A DNA stretch of 64,000 bases from JAAYDI01 sp052034005 (GTDB taxonomy: Bacteria; Planctomycetota; Planctomycetia; Pirellulales; Pirellulaceae), in NCBI GenBank assembly GCA_052034005.1, contig JBPOJB010000019.1:39257-103256 (forward strand). Reading direction: 5' to 3'. Below are positions 10,256 through 19,059 of this stretch, piece by piece (the first letter of the stretch is position 1; each line of letters opens with the position of its first letter). The notes below the pieces were generated by a model. The model ran no database searches and was not told where the DNA came from. It saw only the letters and a program-made list of their open reading frames with translations. The position numbers and the translations under genes were made by a program.

Positions 10256-13200
10256 ATGGGAGCGAAGCACAACATTTGTGACTTGATCTTGACCGGGCTG
10301 CTCGTTACCTGTGCGGCCAACATCGCGCCGAACCGGTGCATCGCACAAGACGCCCCTCAGATCCCGGCCGACGGTGTGGGCTATCCGAGCCGCGCTGCAG
10401 ATCTGGATGCGCTGCCCGGTTTCCAAAACCCGCCGCCAGGGTACGGCGAGGTGCCGTTCTGGTGGTGGACCGGCGACCCGTTGGATGAAGCGCGTCTGAT
10501 CTGGCAGCTGGAGCAATTGCACGCCAAGGGGATCAGCGGCGTGCAGGTGAACTATGCTCACGAGGACTCGCCCGGCTGGCCGACCTATCCGGCCCAGCCG
10601 CCGATCTTCAGCGACCCCTGGTGGCGCATGTGGGGCCGGATCGCCGACCAATGTCGCCAGCGGGGGATGGGCATTGGCCTGAGCACCTATACGCTCGATT
10701 GGCCGAGCGGTGACAACCTGTTCCGGAAGCTGTTCTATTCCCATCCGGAACTCAATGCGCTCAAGCTGCAGCCGCTGCCGCGCCGGCGCGTCGCGGGCGG
10801 AGAGGCGGTCACGATCGCGGTCCCAGCCGACCTGGTCGCCGCGCGCGCCTACCGGGTGGACAACAATCAGCTCCAACGCGGTGGTGTCGATGTGATGTCA
10901 CAGATCCATGACGGCGCTCTCGTGTGGGCGGCCCCTGACGGCCAGTGGGAGTTATGGCTGGTGCGAGCCGAGCGCCAGGACAACACGCTCAATCCGCTCC
11001 TGGCCGGTATCGGCGAGGTCGTCATTCGCGATTTCTATCAGCGCTTCCAGGATGCCACACCGAGCAAGTCACCGGCGGGTCTGAACTACTTCTTCAACGA
11101 CGAGCTGCACGTCGGTGCCGGGACGCATGTGTGGAACGCCGATTTCGCGACGGAGTTCGCCCAACGCAAGGGGTACGACCTCTTCGAGGTGCTGCCGGCG
11201 CTGTGGGCCGATCTGGGCGCGATCACGCCCAAGGTACGCATGGACTATGCCGATGTGCGGATGGCGCTGATGGAAGAGCGGTATTTCCAGCCGATCTACC
11301 GATGGCATGCCTCACGCGGCCTGATCTTCGCGTGCGACTCGGGCGGACGGGGTCTGCAGCCGGACGAATTTGGCGACTACTTCCGCGCCACGCGCTGGTA
11401 CACCGCGCCGGGCCATGACACGCCCGGCGGACAAGCCGATCTGATCAAGGGGAAAGTGTCGTCGTCCATCGCCAGCCTGTATCAGCGGCCCCGCGTCTGG
11501 CTCGAAGGCTACCACAGCCTGGGCTGGGGCGCGACTCCCAAACGATTGATGTTCGCGACGCGCGAGAATTACCTCTACGGCTGCACGCTGCTGAACCTGC
11601 ACGGGCTGTACTACACCACGCACGGCTCGTTCTGGGAATGGGCGCCGCCCTGCTATCACTTCCGCATGCCCTACTGGGAACACATGGGTCTGTTTGTGAA
11701 ATACTTCGAACGCCTGTCCTATCTGATGAGCCAGGGGACGTTTGTGTGCGATGTGGCGGTGCTGTATCCCGTGGCACCGTTCGAAGCCGGGCTGGATGGC
11801 GCCACGGCGACCCGGACGGCGTTCGACACGGGCCGAGCGCTCATGGGCGCGGGCATCAATTTCGAGTTCCTGGATGCCGACTCGCTCGCGCGCGCCCAGG
11901 CCCGTGAGGGGCGGCTGCAAGTGGCTGATTCCTCCTACCGCGTGCTCGTCGTCCCGGCGATGGACGCGATCCGCTGGTCGTCGCTCGAGCAGGCCGGCGC
12001 ATTCCGGGCGGCCGGCGGTACCGTGCTGAATGTCGGCACATTGCCGGTGGCCAGCGATCGTGCGGGCCGCGAGGACAGGCAGCTCGATGCGCTGGTGGCC
12101 GCCACATTCGCGGACGATTGCCGGCTGTCCAGCCCTGCCGACGTGCCGGCGAAAGTGCGGGCCGTGCTCACGCCGGACACGCAAGCTGCCCAACCTGTCC
12201 GGTCGCACCATCGCAAAGTCGGACCGCGGGACGTGTACCTGGTGATGGATGCGCCACGCAATTCGGTCGTCGAATTCCGCGCGAAAGGGCAGGTCGAGTT
12301 GTGGGATCCTTGGACGGGCGACGCTCAGCCACTGCGCGTCGTGGGCGAGACGGACACGGGCACGGAAGTCGAGCTGCCGCTGGAAGCATACGAGGCGCAG
12401 ATCGTCGTGTTTACGCCCGGCACGCCGCATGTGAATCCGCCGCCGCGCGGGCCGGTGGACATCGCGCGCGTGTCCCTTGACGGCCCGTGGGATTTCGAAC
12501 TGCAGCCGACGATGGACAACCGGTTCGGAGATTTCCGGCTGCCCGCGGTCGACAAGATGATCGGCCCCGAGGCGCGCATCTTCCGCCATGCAATCGAGAG
12601 CGGCGACGCGGGTGCATGGGAGAGCCCCACCTTCGACGACAGTGCGTGGGAGCGGGTGACATACGGTTATGGCCCGCAGTTCTGGGTGCTCGGGCCCGTG
12701 CCGGCCGATGCAGCCAATGACGCGCTCGATGCAGAGCTGGCCAAGCTCACGCACATCGACCCTCAGACACCGGTCGCGGTCGCCGGTACTGATCTGCATT
12801 GGCAGCCGTATGGTTTCTCCTGGCGCATGGGGCTTGAAGGCGATCCGGGCCATCAAGGCTGGCACGGCCTGAAAGAGAACGTCACCGATCATTTCCTCTG
12901 TCTGGGCAAACGCACCAGCGCGCTCAATGAATTCAAGTACGAGCCAGAACTCCCCGGCGGGCGCTACTACCTGTGGACGAGCGTCACCACGGACCAAGAG
13001 ACGACCGCTCGGATCCTAGCCAGCGCGCGGCGGGAAGGCGATCAGCCGCACGCGTCCGAGGTGTTGACGCCGGCCGCCGTGTTTCTCCACGGCGTCCGGC
13101 TCGGCAACCTGCACGAGGCGGTGACGTTGCGGGCGGGCTCGAATCCCATGCTGGTCCGCTACGACCAGGCCGGCCGGGGGTATTTCGTCGTGCGGCGCGA

Positions 13201-13918
13201 CTGTGACGGTGCGCCATCGGCACAGCGCACGCCGCTGGCGATGACCTGGTTCGACGATCCTTCGGTAATGCCGTTTGACGTGCATGCCGGGATCAAGCGA
13301 GCCGAGTGGTTCCGGTTCACCGCGCCCCCCGGCCTGCGGGCGATGACAGTCACGGCTCAAGGGACTGTCGAGGCGTGGGTGGACGGCCAGCCAATGCGTG
13401 CTGCAGCCCCTGGGCGATTCGAAGCAACGACGTCGTCCAAACCTGCGACGCACGTCGCGCTCCGCGTCGTGCCAGCCACAGGCGTCTCCGGTGGGGCAGT
13501 GTTTCCCGAGCCCATCCGCTTGGAGTGCGGCCCCGGCACCGCTGAGGTCGGAGACTGGTCGCGCATGGGCGCGCTGGAGTGTTACTCCGGCGGCGCCTGG
13601 TATCGCACGACGGTGAGACTGACCGGACTCCGGCCCCAAAGCACGTATGTGCTGGACCTGGGCAACGTGGTTGCCACGGCCGAGGTCCGGGTGAACGGCC
13701 AGGTGGCGGGTATCCGCGTCGCACCGCCTTGGCGCGTGGATATCTCGAAGCAGGTGCACGCCGGTGACAACCGGATCGAGATCTTGGTGTTCAACACGCT
13801 GGCCAACCACTACGTGACAATCCCCACCCACTATCGCGGCGAACTCACATCCGGCCTGCTCGGACCAGTCCAATTGGAAATCGCCGTGCCGGCCGAACAG
13901 CGGCCCGCTGCGTTGTAG
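10256..13918 (+). CDS. GH106-like exported glycoside hydrolase (alpha-L-rhamnosidase family)
   Basis: A 1220-aa exported protein. The ATG at 10256 has AGGAGG seven bases upstream and starts a signal peptide ending near NRCIA. The N-terminal region (PPPGYGEVPFWWWTGDPLDEARLIWQLEQL, written here only as FWWWTGDPLDEARL and GISGVQVNYAHED) is the GH106 opening, followed by a TIM-barrel-type core (NYFFNDELHVG, FACDSGGRGLQPDEF, VWLEGYHSLGWG), a Rossmann-like segment (VLVVPAMDAIRWSSLEQAGAF) and C-terminal beta-sandwich domains (SLDGPWDFELQP; LDLGNVVATAEVRVNGQVAG). GH106 enzymes release terminal rhamnose from plant or microbial polysaccharides. Length matches the family. The gene is flanked by direct copies of a repeat block, and its 5' leader overlaps a fragment of the 400-bp dispersed repeat. 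Family call good; substrate inferred. Confidence 0.87.
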   Translation: MGAKHNICDLILTGLLVTCAANIAPNRCIAQDAPQIPADGVGYPSRAADLDALPGFQNPPPGYGEVPFWWWTGDPLDEARLIWQLEQLHAKGISGVQVNYAHEDSPGWPTYPAQPPIFSDPWWRMWGRIADQCRQRGMGIGLSTYTLDWPSGDNLFRKLFYSHPELNALKLQPLPRRRVAGGEAVTIAVPADLVAARAYRVDNNQLQRGGVDVMSQIHDGALVWAAPDGQWELWLVRAERQDNTLNPLLAGIGEVVIRDFYQRFQDATPSKSPAGLNYFFNDELHVGAGTHVWNADFATEFAQRKGYDLFEVLPALWADLGAITPKVRMDYADVRMALMEERYFQPIYRWHASRGLIFACDSGGRGLQPDEFGDYFRATRWYTAPGHDTPGGQADLIKGKVSSSIASLYQRPRVWLEGYHSLGWGATPKRLMFATRENYLYGCTLLNLHGLYYTTHGSFWEWAPPCYHFRMPYWEHMGLFVKYFERLSYLMSQGTFVCDVAVLYPVAPFEAGLDGATATRTAFDTGRALMGAGINFEFLDADSLARAQAREGRLQVADSSYRVLVVPAMDAIRWSSLEQAGAFRAAGGTVLNVGTLPVASDRAGREDRQLDALVAATFADDCRLSSPADVPAKVRAVLTPDTQAAQPVRSHHRKVGPRDVYLVMDAPRNSVVEFRAKGQVELWDPWTGDAQPLRVVGETDTGTEVELPLEAYEAQIVVFTPGTPHVNPPPRGPVDIARVSLDGPWDFELQPTMDNRFGDFRLPAVDKMIGPEARIFRHAIESGDAGAWESPTFDDSAWERVTYGYGPQFWVLGPVPADAANDALDAELAKLTHIDPQTPVAVAGTDLHWQPYGFSWRMGLEGDPGHQGWHGLKENVTDHFLCLGKRTSALNEFKYEPELPGGRYYLWTSVTTDQETTARILASARREGDQPHASEVLTPAAVFLHGVRLGNLHEAVTLRAGSNPMLVRYDQAGRGYFVVRRDCDGAPSAQRTPLAMTWFDDPSVMPFDVHAGIKRAEWFRFTAPPGLRAMTVTAQGTVEAWVDGQPMRAAAPGRFEATTSSKPATHVALRVVPATGVSGGAVFPEPIRLECGPGTAEVGDWSRMGALECYSGGAWYRTTVRLTGLRPQSTYVLDLGNVVATAEVRVNGQVAGIRVAPPWRVDISKQVHAGDNRIEILVFNTLANHYVTIPTHYRGELTSGLLGPVQLEIAVPAEQRPAAL

Positions 13919-14466
13919 CGCCCGCGCGGCTCAACGAAGCGGCAGCTGAAACCAGAGCGGAAACCAGAGTGTCTGCTTCCGAGTTCCCCCCCTTGAAAAA
14001 GGGGGGGCTAGGGGGGGTGAGAACCTCACGCCTCCGCTGCCTCCGTGTCACCAGCCGAAACCAGAGTGCCTGCTTCTGGGCTCCTGTTTCTGGGCTGCCT
14101 GGTTTTCCTCAGGACAGACCCCCCCCGTACCCCCCCTTGAAAAAGGGGGGGACAAGAACCTCAGGCCTCCAGTGTCTCCTTGCCGCCAGCCGAAACCAGA
14201 GTGTCTGCTTCTGAGTCTGCTTCTGAGCTTCTGACGCTCTGGGCCGGCCACTGAACTGCTCGGCCGCGTCTCATGGATGGAACAGGACAACTTCATGCCA
14301 GCGTGTCTCTGTTGTGGATTTCCAGGCATCCGCGACGGTGGTAGGATGAGGCGCGCTGCACCGATCAGATGCTGGCTGTTTCACTGCCTCAGGCGGGCAC
14401 TGGCGACCCTTGCCCGCCAGGCGGTTCGCGATCGTTGTCTTGCACCCGTGCTTCTGGAGCTTTCTC
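13919..14466. other. Intergenic region with second repeat block
   Basis: About 550 bp. The first ~310 bp are the second CCAGAGTGTCTG block. The remaining ~230 bp hold no feature I recognise apart from the GGAG ribosome-binding site of the next gene close to its end. Confidence 0.75.
13943..14230 (+). repeat. CCAGAGTGTCTG repeat block, copy 2
   Basis: Direct, diverged copy of the block at 9604-9880: GAAACCAGAG units, a C7TT-GAA-AAG7 hairpin at 13986-14007, GTGAGAACCTCACGCCTCCG, GCCTGGTTTTCCTCAGGACA and a second hairpin at 14130-14151. Hairpin-to-hairpin distance is 144 bp here and 155 bp in copy 1. Single degenerate units also occur near 28.2 kb and 29.2 kb. Confidence 0.75.
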
Positions 14467-15852
14467 GTGAACTTGAAACGCCAGCCGGATCCGCCGCGCT
14501 CGTCGCAGCCCGTGAGCTCGTCCGCCGCGCAACCGCCGCTGGTCCGCCTGGGCACCAGGATGGCGACAGGGCAGCAGCCGGCCGGACCAACTGCGGCGGA
14601 AGCGCCCGTGGCGGCTCAGCTGCCCGGCACGCGGCAGGGCCGCCTGGCCTCCCTGGACGCCTACCGCGGCGCGATCATGATCGCGCTGGCGATCGGCTGT
14701 TTCGGCATTGCACGCTTCACCCAGTTGCCCGCTGACGCGCCCGTCTGGCAGGTGCTGGATTACGACCAGTGGCAGCGGATCGGATTCAACCTGGATCATC
14801 CGGTGTGGCGGAGCGACTTCAAGTGGATCTGCGTGTCGTTCTGGGACCTGATCCAACCCGCCTTCATGTTCATGGTCGGCGTGGCCATGCCGTTCTCGTA
14901 CGCCCGGCGCACGGCGGCGGGGGACGGTCTCTGCTCTCGCACCCTCCACGCGTTGTTGCGAGCGCTGATCCTGATCTTGCTCGGGGTCTACCTGGCTTCC
15001 ACCGATTCGCCCAAGACGCGGTTCGTATTTATGAACGTCCTGGCGCAGATCGGACTGGGCTACTTCTTCGTCTACTTTCTGGTGGGGCGCCGTTTCGGGG
15101 TCCAGCTGGCGGCCCTGGTGGTGGTGCTGGTCGGCTACTGGGGCTGGTTCGCCAGCTATACGCCGCCGCAGCCGATCAACCCAAACATCGCCGCGACGGC
15201 CGAGACGACATTCGACGGGCGGTTCGCCTCCTGGTCGAAGAACGCCAACGTCGCCCACAACTTCGACGTGTGGCTGCTCAACAAGTTCCCGCGCCCCGAC
15301 GCTGATCCGTTCGTGTTCAACGCCGGAGGCTACCAGACGCTGAACTTCATCCCGTCGATTGGCACGATGTTGTTGGGTGTGATGTGCGGCCGGCTGCTCC
15401 TGAGCGAACGCCGCTGGTGGCAGAAGCTCCTGACGCTGGTGCTCGGCGGCGCACTGTGCCTGGGGCTAGGGGTGCTGGCGGGCCAGTATGCCTGCCCGAT
15501 CGTCAAGCGGATCTGGACCCCGTCGTGGGTGCTCTTCAGCGGCGGCTGGGTCATCTGGGGTCTGGCCCTCTGCTACTTCCTGTTTGATCTCTGCCGGCTC
15601 CGCTGGCTGGCGCTGCCGTTGATCGTCGTCGGCACGAACTCGCTGGCCTTTTACCTGATGGGGCAACTGCTGGTACCCTGGGCCAATCGGCTGGTGCAGA
15701 CGCATTTCGCCACCCTGATCACCTACTGCGTCGGCGAACAGAACATTGCCGACGACATGTTTGGGCGGATCATCTGGCCCCTGGCCGGGCTGTTCGTGTT
15801 CTGGCTCGTCGCCCTCTGGATGTACCGCCAGAAATTTTTCGTCCGCGTTTGA
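14467..15852 (+). CDS. HGSNAT/DUF5009-like membrane acyltransferase
   Basis: A 461-aa multi-pass membrane protein. I chose the GTG at 14467 because GGAG lies seven bases upstream; an ATG at 14560 is an alternative. After a Pro/Ala-rich leader comes the family opening RLASLDAYRGAIMIALAIG, followed by about ten hydrophobic helices, WDLIQPAFMFMVGVAMPFS, a conserved loop with NAGGYQTLNFIPSIGTMLLG, and a final helix ending in a basic tail. This is the architecture of the DUF5009/DUF1624 group related to heparan-alpha-glucosaminide N-acetyltransferase, which moves acetyl groups across a membrane onto amino sugars. Lying between GH106 and GH20-like genes, it may modify glucosamine-type sugars before hydrolysis. 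That role is inference from family and context. Confidence 0.85.
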   Translation: MNLKRQPDPPRSSQPVSSSAAQPPLVRLGTRMATGQQPAGPTAAEAPVAAQLPGTRQGRLASLDAYRGAIMIALAIGCFGIARFTQLPADAPVWQVLDYDQWQRIGFNLDHPVWRSDFKWICVSFWDLIQPAFMFMVGVAMPFSYARRTAAGDGLCSRTLHALLRALILILLGVYLASTDSPKTRFVFMNVLAQIGLGYFFVYFLVGRRFGVQLAALVVVLVGYWGWFASYTPPQPINPNIAATAETTFDGRFASWSKNANVAHNFDVWLLNKFPRPDADPFVFNAGGYQTLNFIPSIGTMLLGVMCGRLLLSERRWWQKLLTLVLGGALCLGLGVLAGQYACPIVKRIWTPSWVLFSGGWVIWGLALCYFLFDLCRLRWLALPLIVVGTNSLAFYLMGQLLVPWANRLVQTHFATLITYCVGEQNIADDMFGRIIWPLAGLFVFWLVALWMYRQKFFVRV

Positions 15853-15885
15853 ATGTGGTTTCACGCGTGTTAACGAGGTACGCTG

Positions 15886-16827
15886 ATGCGCCGACGTACG
15901 CTGCTGCAGAGTATCGGCTGCGCGGCTGCCGCCTGCTGGCTGCCGCGCACGTCCCTGGCCGCCACCGCCGCCCCGCGCTGGAAGACGGCTGTGGGGCTCA
16001 ACGGCTTCATGTCATCCGGGCAGGACTACCACCAGGTCTTCCCGATCTGGGAGGTGCTGGACTTTGCCAGCCGCCAGGGGTTCGACGGCGTCGAACTGGT
16101 CGACGGCTGGCCGATGGGCAACTACCCCGCGGCGGGCGAAGCGGACCGGATTCGAGCGCTGCGGCGGATGTACGACGGCTTCGGGTTGCAGGTGTTTTCA
16201 ATTCAGTTGGGCGTGGCTGACGCGTTCGACCCCGACCGGAATGTGCGAACCAGGTGGGTGGCCGAGTTTCGCGAGCGGGCCGAATTCGCCCGCGCGGTCG
16301 GGTGCGACTGTGTAGGGATGTGGCCCGGCGGCCCGCTGCGCGATCAGACACTCGACGAAGCCCTGGACCGGCTGGCGGAGTCGTTCCGGGCCGCCGCGCG
16401 GATTGCCGGCGACCTGGGACTGTTGGCCGCCTTCGAAGTCGAGCCGCCGTTCGTGTTCAACACGGAAGATCACATCCGGCGGATCCTGGCCCAGGTGGAT
16501 TCACCGCACCTGAAGACGATCTTCGATCCGAGTCACTTCGACTTGATGAGCGGTTCGCAGGGCCGGCCCCACGAGATGCTGCAGCGGATCGGCGTCTCAC
16601 AGATCGGCTACGTCCACCTGACCGACTGCGACGGCACGATCTTCGGGGGCACGTCGCGGCACCTCGCCTGTGGCGACGGCCACGTGGACATCGCCGCCGC
16701 CCTGGCCACGCTGCGCGAGGGAGGATTCCAAGGCTGGATCATGATCGACGCCTGGAAGATCCTCGACCCTTACGACGCCTGCCGCAAAGGCAAACAGGCG
16801 ATCGACCGCGCCCGCCCGCCGCAGTGA
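15886..16827 (+). CDS. Exported sugar phosphate isomerase/epimerase-like TIM-barrel protein
   Basis: A 313-aa protein of the AP-endonuclease-2/xylose-isomerase-like fold. The start has MRRRTLLQSIG, a Tat-type twin-Arg leader without the full consensus, and GAGG is seven bases upstream of the ATG at 15886. Core motifs are FDGVELVDGWPMG, GCDCVGMWPGG, AAFEVEPPFVFN (metal-site Glu), TIFDPSHFD (Asp, His), GYVHLTDCDG and GDGHVDIAAALATL. The last metal ligand, usually Glu in a final beta-strand, appears as Asp in WIMIDAW. Such exported planctomycete proteins sit in sugar catabolic loci, and their substrates are mostly unknown; a keto-sugar isomerase or epimerase is the simplest reading. It lies 33 bp after the acyltransferase gene and is probably co-transcribed with it. 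Confidence 0.85.
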   Translation: MRRRTLLQSIGCAAAACWLPRTSLAATAAPRWKTAVGLNGFMSSGQDYHQVFPIWEVLDFASRQGFDGVELVDGWPMGNYPAAGEADRIRALRRMYDGFGLQVFSIQLGVADAFDPDRNVRTRWVAEFRERAEFARAVGCDCVGMWPGGPLRDQTLDEALDRLAESFRAAARIAGDLGLLAAFEVEPPFVFNTEDHIRRILAQVDSPHLKTIFDPSHFDLMSGSQGRPHEMLQRIGVSQIGYVHLTDCDGTIFGGTSRHLACGDGHVDIAAALATLREGGFQGWIMIDAWKILDPYDACRKGKQAIDRARPPQ

Positions 16828-16905
16828 GCTCCCCGGGGCAGATTTTTCCCGCGCTGCCTGGCCGTTCCGGTGTGGCTCTGCGGTAAACTGATCGTGGAGG
16901 AGAGC

Positions 16906-19023
16906 ATGCTCAAGCGATCTACTCTCTTTCGCGCCAATATGGTCAGTGCATTCATGACGCTCCTGCCTGTGTTCTGCGGCCTGACGCTGAGCCAGGCGGC
17001 GGATGCTTCCCCCGCGGCCGCGACGGCACCGTCGGTGAATCCTGCCGTCTGTGAACTCGCCCGCGCCGGCCTGTGGGTGCTGGTTCCGCCCAAGCAGGTG
17101 ACCCTCAAGTCGGGCGACCCGCTGGACCTGAACACCTGCCGGACGGTGTGGTGGGCCGCGCCGCCGGCAGAGCCGGCGGAGTCTGCCGCACAGCAACTGG
17201 CTGCGCGTCTGTGCGCGGCCACGACGCTGCGCTTTCAGCCCGGTGCGGCCCCGGATGGTGCGACAAGCATCCGGCTGGCGGTCTGTCCAACAGGGCAGGT
17301 GCCGGCCGCCTGTCTCGGGTTGACTGCCGAAGATCTGGCTGAGGTCGGCGACGAGGGCTACGCCCTGTGCGTGGATCACACGGGCGTGTCGCTGGCCGCG
17401 CGGGACTGGGCCGGCCTGTTCCATGGCGCGACGACCCTCGTCCAGATGGCGACGGACCGCCAGGACCTTCCGCCCTTACTCATCCGGGACTGGCCGTCGC
17501 TGCGTTATCGGGGCATGCAGCAGGACATCAGCCGCGGCCAGGTGCCGACCATGGACACCTTCAGGCGACTGGTGGACGTGCTGGCGGAAAGCCACCTCAA
17601 CATCCTGGAACTCTACCTCGAGCACACGTTCAAATACGCGTGTCATCCCGACATTTCGCCGCCCGAGGGAATCTCTCCGGACGAAGCCCGCGCGCTGTTC
17701 CGCTACGCCGCCGAGCGGCACATGGAAGTCCATCCGCTTTTCCAGGCGCTCGGTCACTCGTTCCATATCCTCAGCCTGCCCCAGTACCAGCACCTGCGCA
17801 TCGGGCCCTGCGAAAAGACCCCCTGGATCATGACGTTCGACGTGCGCAAGCCGGAGGCAGTGGCGTTCATCAATACGCTGGTCGACGAGCTGTGTGCGAC
17901 GTTCCCCGGGAAATTCTTCAACGTCGACATCACCGAGATCGACTGCGACGGCATGCTGGCCGAGGGAATGACGTTGGCGGAGGTCACGGACCTGGTTTAC
18001 GGCTACGTGCTGCAGCTTCGCGAGATGGTCCAGCGTCACGGCATGCGGCTGATGATCGCGCAGGGGCCGTTGGACAGTACGGGACATCTGGCCGGCATGG
18101 GACCGAAGCTGGAGACGCTGCCCAAGGACATCATCGTGGGCAGCTATTACTGTGCGGGTGGGCCGTACGCGCCGGCCTGGGAGAAGGATTTCCCGCGCCT
18201 CCAGGCCGGCGGGTTCGACTTCTTTGCCCAGGCTTGGATTGGCAGTCACATCCGCCTCCTGCCTCCGCCGCAGCATGCGCTGGATTTTTCCGATGCGGAG
18301 ATTTCCCACGGGCTGGCCTACGGCGCCATCGGCAGCACCACCTGCGACTGGGGCGACGCCGGTCACTACCACCTGACCGGCCAGACCTGGTACCCGCTGG
18401 TCTACCACGGCGCCAGCGCCTGGACGGGTGCAACCGTGGACCGCGCCTACTTCAACACAGCCTTCACCCGGCTGTTTTACGGCCTTCAGGACGACAGCGT
18501 GGCCCGCGCACTCCACCTGGCCGGAAACATCAGCAGCGACAAGGTGCGGGTGCGCGATCAGCAGGGCCAGGTGACGGAAGCCAGCTCCTATCACTTCTGG
18601 GAGTTTTTCGGCGACCCCTTCACGCGCGAGGAGATCACCTCGCTGGCCGACCCGGGTGCGGAAGGAGAACGAATCCTGCGCCAGGCCGCGCCTGCCGTCG
18701 CGCTTCTGGAGAGCGCGCGGTTGGCCGCGACGCGGAATCAGGACAACCTGGACCAGCTCCTTCTCGGTGCACGGAGCTTCGAGGCGCTGGGCCGCAAGCT
18801 CATCGCGCTGGGCCACTACAACGACCCCGCCTGGGGCCGCGAGGAGGTGGCGTCCGAGTTCGACGCGGTGGCCGACACGTATGCAACGCTCCAAGCCGAG
18901 TTCCGGCGGCTGTGGCTGGCGGAAGACCGCGACAACGACCAGTTTCATGACCACTGCGCCCGCTTCGATTGGACGATCGCCCCGCTGCGCCAGAAGGCCG
19001 CGGAGCTGCGCAACGCCCCATAG
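16906..19023 (+). CDS. GH20-like exported beta-N-acetylhexosaminidase-type protein
   Basis: A 705-aa protein from the ATG at 16906, with GGAGGA directly upstream and a signal peptide ending near LTLSQA. Residues ~40-190 form the GH20 N-terminal alpha/beta domain (GYALCVDHTGVSLAARDWAGLFHGATTLVQM). The TIM barrel follows with LRYRGMQQDISRGQVP, LNILELYLEHTFKY and HPLFQALGHSFHIL. The catalytic Asp-Glu pair of classical GH20 is adjacent (GGDE); here the corresponding strand reads FFNVDITEID, with D341 and E344 separated by two residues, so activity or specificity may differ. A helical C-terminal part (~570-705) is rich in Leu, Ala and Glu. Likely substrate class is N-acetylhexosamine-containing glycan, in line with the GH38 and acetyltransferase-like neighbours. 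Confidence 0.8.
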   Translation: MLKRSTLFRANMVSAFMTLLPVFCGLTLSQAADASPAAATAPSVNPAVCELARAGLWVLVPPKQVTLKSGDPLDLNTCRTVWWAAPPAEPAESAAQQLAARLCAATTLRFQPGAAPDGATSIRLAVCPTGQVPAACLGLTAEDLAEVGDEGYALCVDHTGVSLAARDWAGLFHGATTLVQMATDRQDLPPLLIRDWPSLRYRGMQQDISRGQVPTMDTFRRLVDVLAESHLNILELYLEHTFKYACHPDISPPEGISPDEARALFRYAAERHMEVHPLFQALGHSFHILSLPQYQHLRIGPCEKTPWIMTFDVRKPEAVAFINTLVDELCATFPGKFFNVDITEIDCDGMLAEGMTLAEVTDLVYGYVLQLREMVQRHGMRLMIAQGPLDSTGHLAGMGPKLETLPKDIIVGSYYCAGGPYAPAWEKDFPRLQAGGFDFFAQAWIGSHIRLLPPPQHALDFSDAEISHGLAYGAIGSTTCDWGDAGHYHLTGQTWYPLVYHGASAWTGATVDRAYFNTAFTRLFYGLQDDSVARALHLAGNISSDKVRVRDQQGQVTEASSYHFWEFFGDPFTREEITSLADPGAEGERILRQAAPAVALLESARLAATRNQDNLDQLLLGARSFEALGRKLIALGHYNDPAWGREEVASEFDAVADTYATLQAEFRRLWLAEDRDNDQFHDHCARFDWTIAPLRQKAAELRNAP

Positions 19024-19059
19024 CGTGAGGCCACACCAGAGCTTTGAGAAAGGTGCACC

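Noticed and set aside
9604..14230. Repeat blocks as a CRISPR array
   Set aside because: Units are irregular in length and spacing, and no cas genes are present.
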